41,280 nt of DNA from Myxococcus llanfairpwllgwyngyllgogerychwyrndrobwllllantysiliogogogochensis (GCF_006636215.1 NZ_VIFM01000079.1:1-41280); one strand, 5' to 3'; numbered from the stretch's first letter, positions 17,370 through 27,614 are shown. The notes: generated from the sequence alone by a model not told the origin. Made by a program: numbers and translations.

Positions 17370-17467
17370 CGCGTCTTTCCAGGCAATCAGCGGGGCGCAT
17401 GGCCCCTCGACCGGTGGGCATTGCTCCCCGGAACCTTTGGTGAGAAGCATCCGTTGAAGGAGTTGGC

Positions 17468-17869
17468 ATGGCTTACAGCGACAAGGTCATCGACCACTAC
17501 GAGAACCCCCGCAACGTCGGGACGATGGACAAGGAAGACCCGAACGTGGGCACGGGCCTCGTGGGGGCTCCGGCGTGCGGCGATGTGATGCGCCTGCAGC
17601 TGAAGATTTCCGACGACGGGCTCATCGAGGACGCGCGCTTCAAGACGTTCGGTTGCGGGTCCGCCATCGCCTCCTCGTCGCTCGTCACCGAGTGGGTGAA
17701 GGGCAAGACGGTGGATCAGGCGATGACCATCTCCAACAAGGACGTGGCCCGGGAGCTGTCGCTGCCGCCGGTGAAGATCCACTGCTCGGTCCTCGCCGAG
17801 GACGCCATCAAGGCGGCCATCGAGGACTTCAAGAAGAAGCGCGCCGCGCGCAAGGCCCAGGCATCCTAA
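17468..17869 (+). CDS. iscU: Fe-S cluster assembly scaffold IscU
   Basis: A 133-residue scaffold protein on which [2Fe-2S] clusters are built from IscS sulfur. It has all ligand positions: C37 and D39 in APACGDV, C63 in FGCGSA, H105 and C106 in KIHCSV. The LPPVK motif (99-103) recognised by the HscA chaperone is intact. A GGAG ribosome site lies 6-7 nt upstream. It follows iscS after 98 bp and belongs to the same operon. Length and motifs match the family closely, so the chaperone-dependent transfer step by HscA/HscB in this cluster should operate in the usual way. Confidence 0.97.
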   Translation: MAYSDKVIDHYENPRNVGTMDKEDPNVGTGLVGAPACGDVMRLQLKISDDGLIEDARFKTFGCGSAIASSSLVTEWVKGKTVDQAMTISNKDVARELSLPPVKIHCSVLAEDAIKAAIEDFKKKRAARKAQAS

Positions 17870-17913
17870 GGGCTGTTGGTACGGCGAACTTCACGACTCC
17901 AGGAGGCGAAACC

Positions 17914-18315
17914 ATGAGCGAACAGGCGACCCAGCAGACGACGCAGAGCCCGGTGCCTGGCCCCGCGCCCGTGGCCAAGCCCGCTCCCAAGGGCATCGTC
18001 GTGGCGGACAGCGCCGTGGCCCGGCTGAAGGAGCTGCTGGAGCAGCGGCAGACGCCCGAGGCGGGCCTGCGGTTGGCCGTGAAGGGCGGCGGGTGCTCGG
18101 GCCTCCAGTACTCCATGGAGTGGTCCGAGAAGTCCCGCGAGCGCGACAAGATTTTCGAGCGGGACGGCGTGCGCGTCTTCGTGGACCCGAAGAGCTACCT
18201 GTACCTCATTGGCACGGAGCTGGTGTTCGAGCAGACGCTCATGGCCTCCGGCTTCAAGCTGAACAACCCCAACATCAAGGCCGCTTGCGGCTGCGGAGAG
18301 AGCTTCTCCGTCTGA
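17914..18315 (+). CDS. iscA: A-type Fe-S carrier protein IscA
   Basis: A 133-residue A-type carrier that binds Fe or an Fe-S cluster and passes it to target proteins. The three conserved cysteines are C61 (GGGCSGLQY) and C125/C127 (AACGCGESF). They sit exactly 26 residues later than C35, C99 and C101 in E. coli IscA, because an extra N-terminal segment rich in Gln, Pro and Ala precedes the domain. AGGAGG lies 7 nt before the ATG, which supports this start and therefore the extension. It follows iscU after 44 bp. Confidence 0.95.
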   Translation: MSEQATQQTTQSPVPGPAPVAKPAPKGIVVADSAVARLKELLEQRQTPEAGLRLAVKGGGCSGLQYSMEWSEKSRERDKIFERDGVRVFVDPKSYLYLIGTELVFEQTLMASGFKLNNPNIKAACGCGESFSV

Positions 18316-18330
18316 GTGGGGACAGTCCCC

Positions 18331-18353
18331 GTCCCTTCCCTTCCGGAAGGGAC
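18331..18353 (+). other. Stable hairpin between iscA and hscB
   Basis: GTCCCTTCC (18331-18339) and GGAAGGGAC (18345-18353) form a perfect 9-bp stem with a 5-nt loop, preceded by a smaller GGGGA/TCCCC hairpin (18318-18330). No U-tract follows. This pair could attenuate or process the transcript, so that iscSUA and hscBA-fdx are made in different amounts. Confidence 0.6.
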
Positions 18354-18427
18354 ACCGTCACGCGGGGTCCGGCCAGCCGCCGGGCCCCTTTCGTTTGTCC
18401 GCCCCACACCCCCATGGAGCACACCGA

Positions 18428-18981
18428 GTGAGGACCCACTTCGACGTCTTCGGGCTGCCGCGCGCCTATGACGTGGACGTGCCCGCGCTGGAGAAGCAGT
18501 ACCGCGAGCTTTCGCTCCAGCTGCACCCGGACCGCGTGGCCCAGGCCGACGCGCGCGAGCGCCTCAAGGCCCTGGAGGGGACGACTGCCCTCAACGAGGC
18601 CTTCAAGACGCTGAAGGACCCGGTGCGCCGCGCCTTCTACCTCCTGAAGTTGCACGGGGTGGACCTGGACCGCGAGGACGCGGGCGCGCAGAAGGACATG
18701 CCCCTGGAGTTCCTCGAGGAGGTCATGGAGCTGCGCGAGGCGCTCGACGGGGCCATGGAGAAGAAGGACCTCGCCCGCGTGCAGGCCATGGGCAGCCAGG
18801 TGCGGGGCCGGAGCAAGGCGGCGCTCGACGAGGCGGCCGGTGTCCTCAGGGCCCTGGAAGGTGGGGGGCCAGCGGAGGAAGCGCCGGCCCAGGTGAGAAA
18901 GGCATCGCACGCGCTGGGGCGGGTGCGCTACTTCACGCGCTTCCTCGAGCAGGTGGACGCGTTCGAGGAGGAAAGTCTGTC

Positions 18982-18985
<4 letters not shown>
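18428..18985 (+). CDS. hscB: Fe-S cluster co-chaperone HscB
   Basis: A 185-residue J-protein. The HPD tripeptide (QLHPDRV, residues 33-35) that stimulates the HscA ATPase is present in an N-terminal J domain. A C-terminal helical domain, the IscU-binding part in the family, includes [13 protein letters not shown]. The GTG codon before [10 protein letters not shown] was chosen as start because GGAG lies 8 nt upstream and the J domain begins there; an in-frame TTG 33 nt earlier has no supporting signal. The 3' end overlaps hscA by 4 nt (GTGA). Confidence 0.93.
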
Positions 18986-20826
<1,841 letters not shown>

Positions 20827-20827
20827 C

Positions 20828-21205
20828 GTGCCCAAGGTGATTTTCAAGAGCCCCCTGGCCGAGGTCAGCGTGGACGTGCCCCCGGGGACCATCCTCCTGG
20901 ACGCGGCCGAGCAGGGCGGTGCCCAGGTGGGCCATAGCTGTGGCGGTGTCTGCGGCTGCTCCACCTGTCACATCTGGGTGCGCAAGGGCCTCGACTCGCT
21001 GAGCGAGCAATCGGACGCGGAGGCGGACCGGCTGGACATGGGGTTCGACGTGCGCCCGTACTCGCGGTTGAGCTGCCAGACGGAGGTCAGCCAGGAGGAC
21101 GTCACGGTGGAGATCACCGAGGAGTCCCTCACCGCGTTCATGGATGAGAACCCCGTCATCCGCCGCGCCCTCGAAGCCGAGGGGAAATGGCCGCTGAAGA
21201 AGTGA
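20828..21205 (+). CDS. fdx: Adrenodoxin-type [2Fe-2S] ferredoxin
   Basis: A 125-residue ferredoxin that supplies electrons for cluster assembly on IscU. The ligands are C38, C44 and C47 in SCGGVCGCSTC (C-x5-C-x2-C) and C83 in LSCQTEV, matching E. coli Fdx with a shift of four. An additional C42 lies in the loop, as in the E. coli protein. The C-terminal tail (from about 103) extends past the fold and ends KWPLKK. The GTG start follows the hscA stop by a single base. It is the last gene of the isc operon; the tRNA-Leu promoter begins 16 bp after its stop. Confidence 0.95.
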   Translation: MPKVIFKSPLAEVSVDVPPGTILLDAAEQGGAQVGHSCGGVCGCSTCHIWVRKGLDSLSEQSDAEADRLDMGFDVRPYSRLSCQTEVSQEDVTVEITEESLTAFMDENPVIRRALEAEGKWPLKK

Positions 21206-21221
21206 GCTTGTTACGTAGTTC

Positions 21222-21250
21222 TTGACGGCGCGGGGCAGGACTTCTATATG
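21222..21250 (+). promoter_or_regulatory. Promoter of tRNA-Leu
   Basis: TTGACG (21222-21227) and TATATG (21245-21250) with a 17-bp spacer give a near-consensus sigma-70 promoter. Transcription would start near 21257, about 38 nt before the tRNA. A stretch GGCGCGGGGC just after the -35 is GC-rich, as is usual here. Confidence 0.8.
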
Positions 21251-21294
21251 TCCGCCCCATCGCAGCAACGCCGCAGCGCCGCGAGGAACCACCT

Positions 21295-21378
21295 GCCCAG
21301 GTGGTGGAATTGGTAGACACACTAGATTCAGGGTCTAGCGCCTGCAAGGGCATGGAGGTTCGAGTCCTCTCCTGGGCA
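21295..21378 (+). tRNA. tRNA-Leu (anticodon CAG)
   Basis: The 84-nt sequence folds as a class II tRNA. The acceptor stem pairs GCCCAGG with CCTGGGC, with A as discriminator. The anticodon stem CTAGA/TCTAG encloses the loop TTCAGGG, giving anticodon CAG, which reads CUG leucine codons. A long variable arm (CGCCTGCAAGGGCAT) precedes the T arm GGAGGTTCGAGTCCTCT. CCA is not encoded. CUG is the main leucine codon in the neighbouring genes, consistent with a major tRNA having its own strong promoter. Confidence 0.97.
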
Positions 21379-21390
21379 CAAAGTTGAGAA

Positions 21391-21421
21391 GGGGTCCTGG
21401 TTTCAAACCAGGGCCCCTTTT
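21391..21421 (+). terminator. Rho-independent terminator after tRNA-Leu
   Basis: GGGG-T-CCTGGTTT pairs with AAACCAGG-G-CCCC around a 1-nt centre (in practice a slightly larger loop), followed by TTTTCGCTTTT. This 12-bp interrupted stem with a T-run ends the tRNA transcript 12 nt after the mature 3' end. It may also serve the convergent membrane-protein gene in part. Confidence 0.88.
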
Positions 21422-21453
21422 CGCTTTTCAGGGCTCGGATTGCCCCCGCGCGC

Positions 21454-22572
21454 TCACGGTGGCGCCGGCTCGACGGACTCGTGGGCCACGTGGTGCGCCG
21501 CCTCGCGCGCCAGGCTGCCGCCCTTGCGCAAGTCCCTGATTCGAATCTTCCGGACGTAGACGGAGATGGCCCCCACTCCCGCCTGACTGAGCACCGTCCC
21601 CAGGTGGGTGAGCGTGGCGAAGGCCGCCGCGTCCTCCGGCGAGGCCCCCAGGCTGCGGGCCGCCCAGCTCGTCACGAAGTAGTAGATGCCCATGCCGGCC
21701 GGGACACCTGGGAGCGCCTGTCCCAGGGAGATGGCCCCCAGCATCACCGCCCCCGCGAAGAGGCCCCCCTGGATTCCAATGCCGTGCAGCGCCAGTCCGT
21801 AGGCGAGCGCGGACGCCAGGACGGGGCCCACCGAGAAGAAGAGCACCTTGCCCATGCCCCGGAAGGAGCGCGCGGAGCCCAGGCCGTCGCTGACGTGATG
21901 GAGGAGGCCCTCCAGGCGCGGGAAGCGGTGACGGCGGTGCAGCGAGTTCGCCAGCGGCGCGGACCAGTGGGCCAGCAGCACGACGAGGGCGACCAATCCC
22001 ACGCACAGGGACACCGCCACCTTGAGCTGCCCCTGGAAGCGGGAGAGCGTGGCGCCGAAGGGCCCCAAGAGGGAGAGCGTCACCAGCAACATCAGCGCGG
22101 CGAACTCCATCAGCTTGCAGACGCCGACGGTGCCCAGGCAGCGCAGGAAGGGAATGCGCTCGGTGCGCGACAGGAGGAACGAGCGGAGGATGTCGCCCAG
22201 CTTCCCCGGCAGCGCGTTGTGGACGAAGGCGCCAATGGCGACCAGGTGGTAGCGCTCGCGGAAGGGCACTCGCTTGCGCAAGGTGCTCTGCCATTGCACC
22301 GCGCGCAGCGGGATGATGGAGGCCTGGAGCAGCACGAAGGGCAACAGCCACACCAGGTGGCCGGGCAGGTCCCTCAGGAACTCGTCCAGGGGGAAGCGCG
22401 GCTCGAGCAGGGGCCCCGGGCCTTGAAGGTGCCACCGGAAGAACGCCGTGGAGAGCAGGACGACGGACAGCGCCAGCCCCAGCACGGCGAGCAGCACCTT
22501 GGGCACGCTGACGCCGCGAGCCGAGGGACTGGGCCACCTGCCCGTCGTGGACCGAACGGAGTCCTGCTTCAC
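21454..22572 (-). CDS. LPG-synthase-like (UPF0104) multi-pass membrane protein
   Basis: A 372-residue inner-membrane protein with about eight hydrophobic helices, of the lysylphosphatidylglycerol synthase transmembrane/flippase family. Signature-like segments are FVHNALPGKLGDILRSF and LGQALPGVPAGMGIYYF. The soluble aminoacyl-transfer domain of MprF is absent, as is usual for this subgroup, so it may flip or bind lipids or glycans rather than lysinylate them. The GTG start (KQDSVRST) overlaps the stop of the phosphatase-superfamily gene as GTGA, so the two are translated together; a longer in-frame reading upstream lies inside that gene and was not used. Confidence 0.85.
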   Translation of the reverse strand: MKQDSVRSTTGRWPSPSARGVSVPKVLLAVLGLALSVVLLSTAFFRWHLQGPGPLLEPRFPLDEFLRDLPGHLVWLLPFVLLQASIIPLRAVQWQSTLRKRVPFRERYHLVAIGAFVHNALPGKLGDILRSFLLSRTERIPFLRCLGTVGVCKLMEFAALMLLVTLSLLGPFGATLSRFQGQLKVAVSLCVGLVALVVLLAHWSAPLANSLHRRHRFPRLEGLLHHVSDGLGSARSFRGMGKVLFFSVGPVLASALAYGLALHGIGIQGGLFAGAVMLGAISLGQALPGVPAGMGIYYFVTSWAARSLGASPEDAAAFATLTHLGTVLSQAGVGAISVYVRKIRIRDLRKGGSLAREAAHHVAHESVEPAPP

Positions 22573-24152
22573 TGGACCCACCGCAGTCGGAGCGCGGGCT
22601 CCAGATAGGCCTCCGCGAGCCGCTCGTGCAGGTCCGCGCAGTGGCCCAGGCCGGACAGGTCCACGGGCGCGTCCGCGGGCCAGCACACCAGGCTGTTGGC
22701 CTCCGTGCGCGTCAGCCCACCGTGCGAGCCGAACTCCCACGCGAAGCCCACGGTGCCTCCGCGCCGCACCGCCTCACCGAAGAGGACCAGGTCTCCCGCC
22801 GTCTTCATCGCCGGCAGGCCCCTGAGGAAGTCCGCCACCGCGCGGCGGCTGTACTCGGGTGCCAGGGGCGCGCGCTCCATTTCATCCGGGCCGTAGACGC
22901 CACCGCGAACCACGGCCACCGCGGAGTTCCCCCGGCGCATCGCGACGATGCCGATGTCCGGGCTCCGCGTGGCGCGCGCCAACACCTCCGGATGCCGCGC
23001 CAGCAGCGTCCTCGCCTCCAGCGGCTCGCTCGAGCCGGAGAGATAGACATGGGCGAAGTTGCCGCACTCGACGACGACGGGCTTGAAAGGCGCGCGCGCG
23101 ACGGTGTCCGGCTCGGGCAGAGAACGTCCCTCACACAGGCCCCGCGCCACGTCGTCGGACAGCGGGACGTGAGCGCCCTCGAACAACATGGACTCCAGTC
23201 GAACGCCCTGGCGCTGCTCCAGCGGCAGGCTGTCCACGTGTCCGTGGTCCGAGAGGATGACGACGTCGTAGGGGCGCTCCACCGAGCGCGCCATGGCGTA
23301 GAGCTCCGAGAGGTACGCATCCACCCGGTGCAGCTCCGCCAGCGCGATCTCCGAGCGGGGCCCTCGGCGGTGGGCCACCTCGTCGTAGTTGCCGAAGACG
23401 AGGTAGATGGCGGGCACGCCGCGCACCATGTCCACCAGGGCCTTGGTGTGCGCGAAGCTCCAGCCCAGGCGCTGGAAGAGCACGCGACTGAGCAGGAAGG
23501 ACTGCTCGTGGCGCCAGTCGTGGAGGGCGCGAGACCAGCGGACCACCTCGCGCGCCGACTGCCACGTGTCCATTCCGAACGAGCGCAGGAAGTCCCACGC
23601 GCCCCGCGTGCGACCGGCCGACAAGCCCATCAGCTCGTAGGAGAGCGAGCGCGACATCAGCTTGAAGCTGCCCAGCGTGCTCATGCTCAGCGCGTTGTCC
23701 GCGCCCGCGCGAAACAGCGAGAAGTACCCGTGGCCACCGCCATCCAGCAGGCTGTCGCGCCCCGCGCCTCGCAACCGTTGATCGATTTCCAGCGCGTCCG
23801 CGGGCACGTTCATCTGCACCTTGCGTCCCAGCTCCCGGTCGTACCAGGAGTAGGCAGGCAGGTTCGACTCGCGCATGCCGTACAGCAAGCCCGCCTGGAA
23901 GTAGGGCGTGGAGGTGGGCGCGCCCCAGAAGGCGTCCTCCAGATGAAACGCCCCCGAGCGGATGAGTCGTGAGAAGAACGGCATCTTCCCGGCGACAATC
24001 GCCTCATCCAGCAGGGCCTTCGGCACCCCGTCTAAATGGACAATCAAGAGGTTCCGGCGCCGATGCGCCGCTGCGGGCGGAACTTTCGAGCGCACCCTCC
24101 GCGCAAGTCCGTGGGCCCACATCCATGAAGCTGGGGTAATGACTCCACTCAC
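22569..24152 (-). CDS. Alkaline-phosphatase-superfamily hydrolase/transferase
   Basis: A 527-residue metal-dependent enzyme of the type I phosphodiesterase/nucleotide pyrophosphatase branch. Metal and nucleophile motifs can be followed in order: IVHLDGVPK (first Asp), WGAPTSTPYFQ (Thr/Ser nucleophile), FGNYDEVAHRRG (Asp and His), ILSDHGHVD (Asp-His) and FGSHGGLTR (last His). No clear signal peptide is seen; the N-terminus is basic and moderately hydrophobic. The GTG start has AGGAGGGGAGG upstream. It is coupled to an LPG-synthase-like membrane protein, suggesting that the two act on the same lipid or envelope polymer. The substrate is unknown. Confidence 0.85.
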   Translation of the reverse strand: MSGVITPASWMWAHGLARRVRSKVPPAAAHRRRNLLIVHLDGVPKALLDEAIVAGKMPFFSRLIRSGAFHLEDAFWGAPTSTPYFQAGLLYGMRESNLPAYSWYDRELGRKVQMNVPADALEIDQRLRGAGRDSLLDGGGHGYFSLFRAGADNALSMSTLGSFKLMSRSLSYELMGLSAGRTRGAWDFLRSFGMDTWQSAREVVRWSRALHDWRHEQSFLLSRVLFQRLGWSFAHTKALVDMVRGVPAIYLVFGNYDEVAHRRGPRSEIALAELHRVDAYLSELYAMARSVERPYDVVILSDHGHVDSLPLEQRQGVRLESMLFEGAHVPLSDDVARGLCEGRSLPEPDTVARAPFKPVVVECGNFAHVYLSGSSEPLEARTLLARHPEVLARATRSPDIGIVAMRRGNSAVAVVRGGVYGPDEMERAPLAPEYSRRAVADFLRGLPAMKTAGDLVLFGEAVRRGGTVGFAWEFGSHGGLTRTEANSLVCWPADAPVDLSGLGHCADLHERLAEAYLEPALRLRWVQ

Positions 24153-24268
24153 GTTGACGCCTCCCCTCCTTCGGCAGGCAAAATGAGCACTTGGGGGGAC
24201 GGCCGCCTTCAGTCGAAGGCAGCCCTCCTGGAAAGCAGGCGGGCAGGTAGCGCCGTCCTTCAGTCGGG

Positions 24269-25477
24269 ATGGATCCGACTCAGAGAGGCGTCACCACGGT
24301 CCCCATGATCATTCCCGCTGTCCTCCTCGCCCTCCTGAGTGCCGCTCCGGTGACGCCGCCTTCCCGGCCGGCGCCTGGGCTGGCTCCCGCGAAGACGGAC
24401 TCCGGCTCGGACATCATCGCGCTGCCGATGATGACGTTCAGTTCGGACCACGGCATCAGCTACGGCGCCGTGGGCGGCATCTACCTGTACGGCCCCGGCA
24501 AGACGCCGTACGCGCACGGCATCGGTGCGCAGGTGCTCTTCAGCAGCCGAGGCGTGCAGAGCCACTACCTGCGCTACGACGGGCCGCGCCTCATCGGACC
24601 GCTTCGCCTGGAGGCCGGGCTCGAGTACCGCAGGGAGCTGCGCAGCCCCTTCTTCGGCGCGGGCAACCAGTCGGCGCCGGACTTCAAGGGTGACCTGGAC
24701 AACGAGCGCTTCACGTTCGACAAGGGTTCGCCCGGCGCGTGGCTGCGCCTTCGTGGCCGGCCCTTCGGTCCCACGCATCCACTCCAGTCCTACGTGGGCT
24801 ACGCGTGGCGCAACACGAGCGTGAGCGCGGAAGACCAGTCCATGCTGACGCAGCAGCAGCCCATCGGCATCGAGGGTGGCTCCACCGGCCAGCTCCTCGT
24901 GGGCGCGCTGTGGGACACGCGCGACGACGAGACGGACCCGCTGGAGGGCGGCGTGGAGGAGCTGGCGCTGCGCGTGTCAGGCCAGGCGACGGGCAGCCGC
25001 TATCAGTACGTGGGCATCACCTTGAGCGAGCGGCGATACCTGCGGCTGTCGTCACGGCTGACGCTGGCGCAGCGGCTCACGCTGGACATGCTCTTCGGCG
25101 ACGTGCCGTTCTTCGAATGGAGCAACACGGGCGGCGTGAATGTGTCGGAGGGCATTGGCGGGATGAGCAGCGTGCGCGGCATCGAGCGCAACCGCTTCTC
25201 CGGCAACATCAAGGCGTTCAGCAACACGGAGCTGCGCTTCCAGGCCGCGCAGATGCAGGTGTTCGGCAAGAGCATGAAGGTGGGCGCGGTGATGTTCCTG
25301 GACCTGGGGCGCGTGTGGCACCCGGGCGTGACGGACGGGAAGTGGCACGAGTGGCACCCGGGCATCGGCGGAGGCCTGCGCCTCACCCGTCGCGCCGCCG
25401 TGGTGCGCATGGACTACGCCCGCTCCACCGAGACGGGCCGCCAGCGCATCTACATCACCTTCGGCCACATGTTCTGA
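24269..25477 (+). CDS. BamA/surface-antigen-type outer-membrane beta-barrel protein
   Basis: A 402-residue protein with a signal peptide (hydrophobic PMIIPAVLLALLSAAP) followed by a barrel of alternating amphipathic strands. MSSVRGIERNRFSG resembles the VRG(F/Y) loop motif of the Omp85 superfamily. The C-terminal strand ends in Phe (YITFGHMF), the usual signal for insertion by the BAM complex. No POTRA domains precede the barrel, so it is a short, patatin- or D15-like surface antigen barrel rather than BamA itself. The start could be this ATG or the one 12 codons later; neither has a strong ribosome site. Confidence 0.82.
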   Translation: MDPTQRGVTTVPMIIPAVLLALLSAAPVTPPSRPAPGLAPAKTDSGSDIIALPMMTFSSDHGISYGAVGGIYLYGPGKTPYAHGIGAQVLFSSRGVQSHYLRYDGPRLIGPLRLEAGLEYRRELRSPFFGAGNQSAPDFKGDLDNERFTFDKGSPGAWLRLRGRPFGPTHPLQSYVGYAWRNTSVSAEDQSMLTQQQPIGIEGGSTGQLLVGALWDTRDDETDPLEGGVEELALRVSGQATGSRYQYVGITLSERRYLRLSSRLTLAQRLTLDMLFGDVPFFEWSNTGGVNVSEGIGGMSSVRGIERNRFSGNIKAFSNTELRFQAAQMQVFGKSMKVGAVMFLDLGRVWHPGVTDGKWHEWHPGIGGGLRLTRRAAVVRMDYARSTETGRQRIYITFGHMF

Positions 25478-25490
25478 ACGGAGACGAGGC

Positions 25491-25524
25491 CCCGGGCTCG
25501 CTCGTGAGTGAGTGAGAGCCCGGG
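25491..25524. terminator. Bidirectional terminator-like hairpin between convergent genes
   Basis: CCCGGGCTC (25491-25499) and GAGCCCGGG (25516-25524) form a perfect 9-bp GC stem with a 16-nt loop, centred between the outer-membrane protein gene and the phosphomevalonate kinase gene, which converge here. No long U-run is present on either side, as is common in high-GC genomes. Confidence 0.7.
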
Positions 25525-25536
25525 ACGTCGCGTGAC

Positions 25537-26616
25537 TCAGACGAGCGCGTCCACCCAGGCGCGCAGCCGCGCATCCACCTGCGTCTCGCCCCGGACGCCC
25601 TGCTCGGCCTCCAGCAGCAGGGTGTGGAAGCCGCGCGACTCCAGGCCCTTGCACAGCTCGGCGCGAGCCTCCGCGTCCGGTGCGAACAGGATGCAGCCGT
25701 CGCCGCCCCCCGCGCCGGACAGCTTGCCCACGCAGCCGTAGGCCGCCGCCATGGACAACACGCGGCGCATGCCCTCCGTCTCCAGCGGGCCCAGTTCCAA
25801 CAGCAGCGCGTGCTGCGCCTTCACGGCCTCGGAGAAGCCCCGGAAGTCCCAGCCCGCGAGGCCGTCTTCCATCACCTGCCCCACCACGTTGGAGCGCTCG
25901 ACGAAGGCCTGGCGCCCCGCCGCCTCCAGCCGCGCTTCCACCTGGCCAATCAGCACGCGCGTGGACGCGCTCTCACCCGTGAAGGCATACGCCATGGACA
26001 CCCGGGGCACGGGCAGTCGCCACACGTCCACGGAGGCCGACTCCGTCAGCGCCGCGCTCAGCCGTCCGCCGTTGCTCGCGTCGACCAGGGGCGTCACGTC
26101 ATAGCGCCGGTAGCGCAGCACGCCGCCCGCGAAGCTCGCCGCCACATCCCCACCGCTGCCCTTGCCGCCCTGCCCCTGCGTGTGCGCCAGCAACGCCAGC
26201 TTCAGCGCGTCGTAGCGCTCCTCCAGCACATAACGCGCGCTCTCGGCCGCCAGCACCGTCGCGCACGCGCTGCCACCCATGCCCAGCTTCTGCCCGTTGG
26301 GCCCCACGGCCGAGGGCGCCACCGCGAAGTCGAAGCCCTGGCTCGCGCGGCCGTGCGCGCGGAGCGCCTCGTCCAGCGTGCGCGCCACGAAGGAGAAGCC
26401 CGCGGGCACCTCGCGCTCCCAGCGCACGCCCCGAGGCGTCACGCTGCCGCCCAGCGACCCTTCCTCCAGGCAGACATGCACGCGCGCATCCTCGCGCCGC
26501 CGCACATAGGCCGCGGTGCGAGGCGCCACCGCCGCCACTCGCGCCACCCCGCCCCACAGCACCGCGTACTCGCCGGAGACGAACAGCTTGCCCGGTGCGG
26601 AGAGGGCGCGCTCCAT
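25537..26616 (-). CDS. mvaK2: Phosphomevalonate kinase (GHMP family)
   Basis: A 359-residue GHMP kinase, expected to convert 5-phosphomevalonate to 5-diphosphomevalonate. The N-terminus ERALSAPGKLFVSGEYAVL is the usual GHMP opening. The ATP loop is KLGMGGSACATVLA (about 110-123). A third motif, GKLSGAGGGDGCI, lies near the C-terminus. The ATG was chosen because it overlaps the mvaD stop by one base (TGATG) and has AGGAG upstream; the longer frame runs into mvaD. Its position beside mvk and mvaD, and its sequence distinct from both, support the phosphomevalonate kinase assignment. It is the last gene of the mevalonate operon. Confidence 0.88.
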   Translation of the reverse strand: MERALSAPGKLFVSGEYAVLWGGVARVAAVAPRTAAYVRRREDARVHVCLEEGSLGGSVTPRGVRWEREVPAGFSFVARTLDEALRAHGRASQGFDFAVAPSAVGPNGQKLGMGGSACATVLAAESARYVLEERYDALKLALLAHTQGQGGKGSGGDVAASFAGGVLRYRRYDVTPLVDASNGGRLSAALTESASVDVWRLPVPRVSMAYAFTGESASTRVLIGQVEARLEAAGRQAFVERSNVVGQVMEDGLAGWDFRGFSEAVKAQHALLLELGPLETEGMRRVLSMAAAYGCVGKLSGAGGGDGCILFAPDAEARAELCKGLESRGFHTLLLEAEQGVRGETQVDARLRAWVDALV

Positions 26617-27614
26617 CAGAACAGGTGCTCCTGCTTGAGCGCCGCGTCCCCGCCCGGCACGCAGCGAATCACGTCCAGCGCGCCACACGCGCGAGCCAGC
26701 GCCTCCGCCGCGACTTCGTTCGCCGCGTCCGTCAGCAGCACCGGGTTGGGGCCCGCGTCCAACGTGAACCAGACGGGGATGCCCTTCTTGCGGTGCTCGC
26801 GCAGGTGCTGGATGAGTCCCAGCGTCCCCGCGTTCAGGTAGCAGAGCGGCGGGTCGGCCGCGAGCGACGTGGAATGCATCCGCCACGCGTTGCGCTCACA
26901 CAGCTCCCCCAGCGCCTGCAAGTCCCTCCGAGCGATGTGCGCGCGGGCTCGCGGCACTTCCTCTTCCGCGTCACGCACCCAGGCCGGGTAGTACGGGCTG
27001 GTCTCCACCGTCTGCTTCATCCCGTCGCGCGACTTCACGTCCTTCTCGCCCCGGTCCAGCACCGCCACCACCATGCGCAGGTCCGGCCAGTGCGCCGCGT
27101 CGAAGCGCTGCACCGCGAAACTGTCGTCTCCGTCCGGGCGCTCGCCGCGCTGCCACTCGCAGAAGCCACCCTCCACGCTGCGACACGCGGAGCCGCTGCC
27201 CAGTCGCGCCAGGATGCTCGCCGCCCTCGCGTCGGACGGCAGCCCCGCAGCCGCGCGTCCCGCGACAGCGAGCGCCGCGAAGCCCGCCGCGCTGCTCGCG
27301 AGCCCCGCCGCCATGGGGAAGTCTCCGCGCGAGACGACCTTCGCCGGCCCCAGCGCGTCCTTCGTCTGGGCGCGCACCGACTCCAGCAGGCGCAACACGC
27401 GCTCGCGCTCGCTGCCCTTGGACGTGTGGCCGTTGATCTCCACCGCGTCAGTCGGGACGCCGAACTCCACAGTCGTCGTCACCGACAGGGGCGACAGCGT
27501 CAGCGACAGGCTGGACTGGTGTGGAAGGATGAGCGCGTCGTCCCGCTTCCCCCAGTACTTCACGAGGGCGATGTTGGGATGCGCCAGGGCTGTGGCTTTC
27601 ATGGGAACACTCAC
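26616..27614 (-). CDS. mvaD: Diphosphomevalonate decarboxylase
   Basis: A 332-residue GHMP-family enzyme that converts diphosphomevalonate to isopentenyl diphosphate with ATP. Characteristic segments are HPNIALVKYWGKRD (about 12-25), FPMAAGLASSAAGFAAL with the phosphate-binding loop, and WFTLDAGPNPVLL with the catalytic Asp. The GTG start overlaps the mvk stop as GTGA; an ATG four codons later is the alternative. Length matches the family (about 320-330). Coupling to mvk upstream and to the phosphomevalonate kinase downstream gives the last three steps to IPP. Confidence 0.95.
   Translation of the reverse strand: MSVPMKATALAHPNIALVKYWGKRDDALILPHQSSLSLTLSPLSVTTTVEFGVPTDAVEINGHTSKGSERERVLRLLESVRAQTKDALGPAKVVSRGDFPMAAGLASSAAGFAALAVAGRAAAGLPSDARAASILARLGSGSACRSVEGGFCEWQRGERPDGDDSFAVQRFDAAHWPDLRMVVAVLDRGEKDVKSRDGMKQTVETSPYYPAWVRDAEEEVPRARAHIARRDLQALGELCERNAWRMHSTSLAADPPLCYLNAGTLGLIQHLREHRKKGIPVWFTLDAGPNPVLLTDAANEVAAEALARACGALDVIRCVPGGDAALKQEHLF

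Noticed and set aside
21481-23972. Long plus-strand open frames opposite the flippase and phosphatase genes
   Set aside because: These have antisense-type composition (Gln, His, Arg, Ala) and no domains. The minus-strand genes have full motifs and coupled starts.
25500-25515. GTGAGTGAGTGA short tandem repeat
   Set aside because: It is only three tetramer copies in the loop of a terminator hairpin and is not notable by itself.
26617-26886. N-terminal extension of phosphomevalonate kinase into mvaD
   Set aside because: The extension is out-of-frame mvaD sequence. The GHMP motif begins at the ATG that overlaps the mvaD stop.
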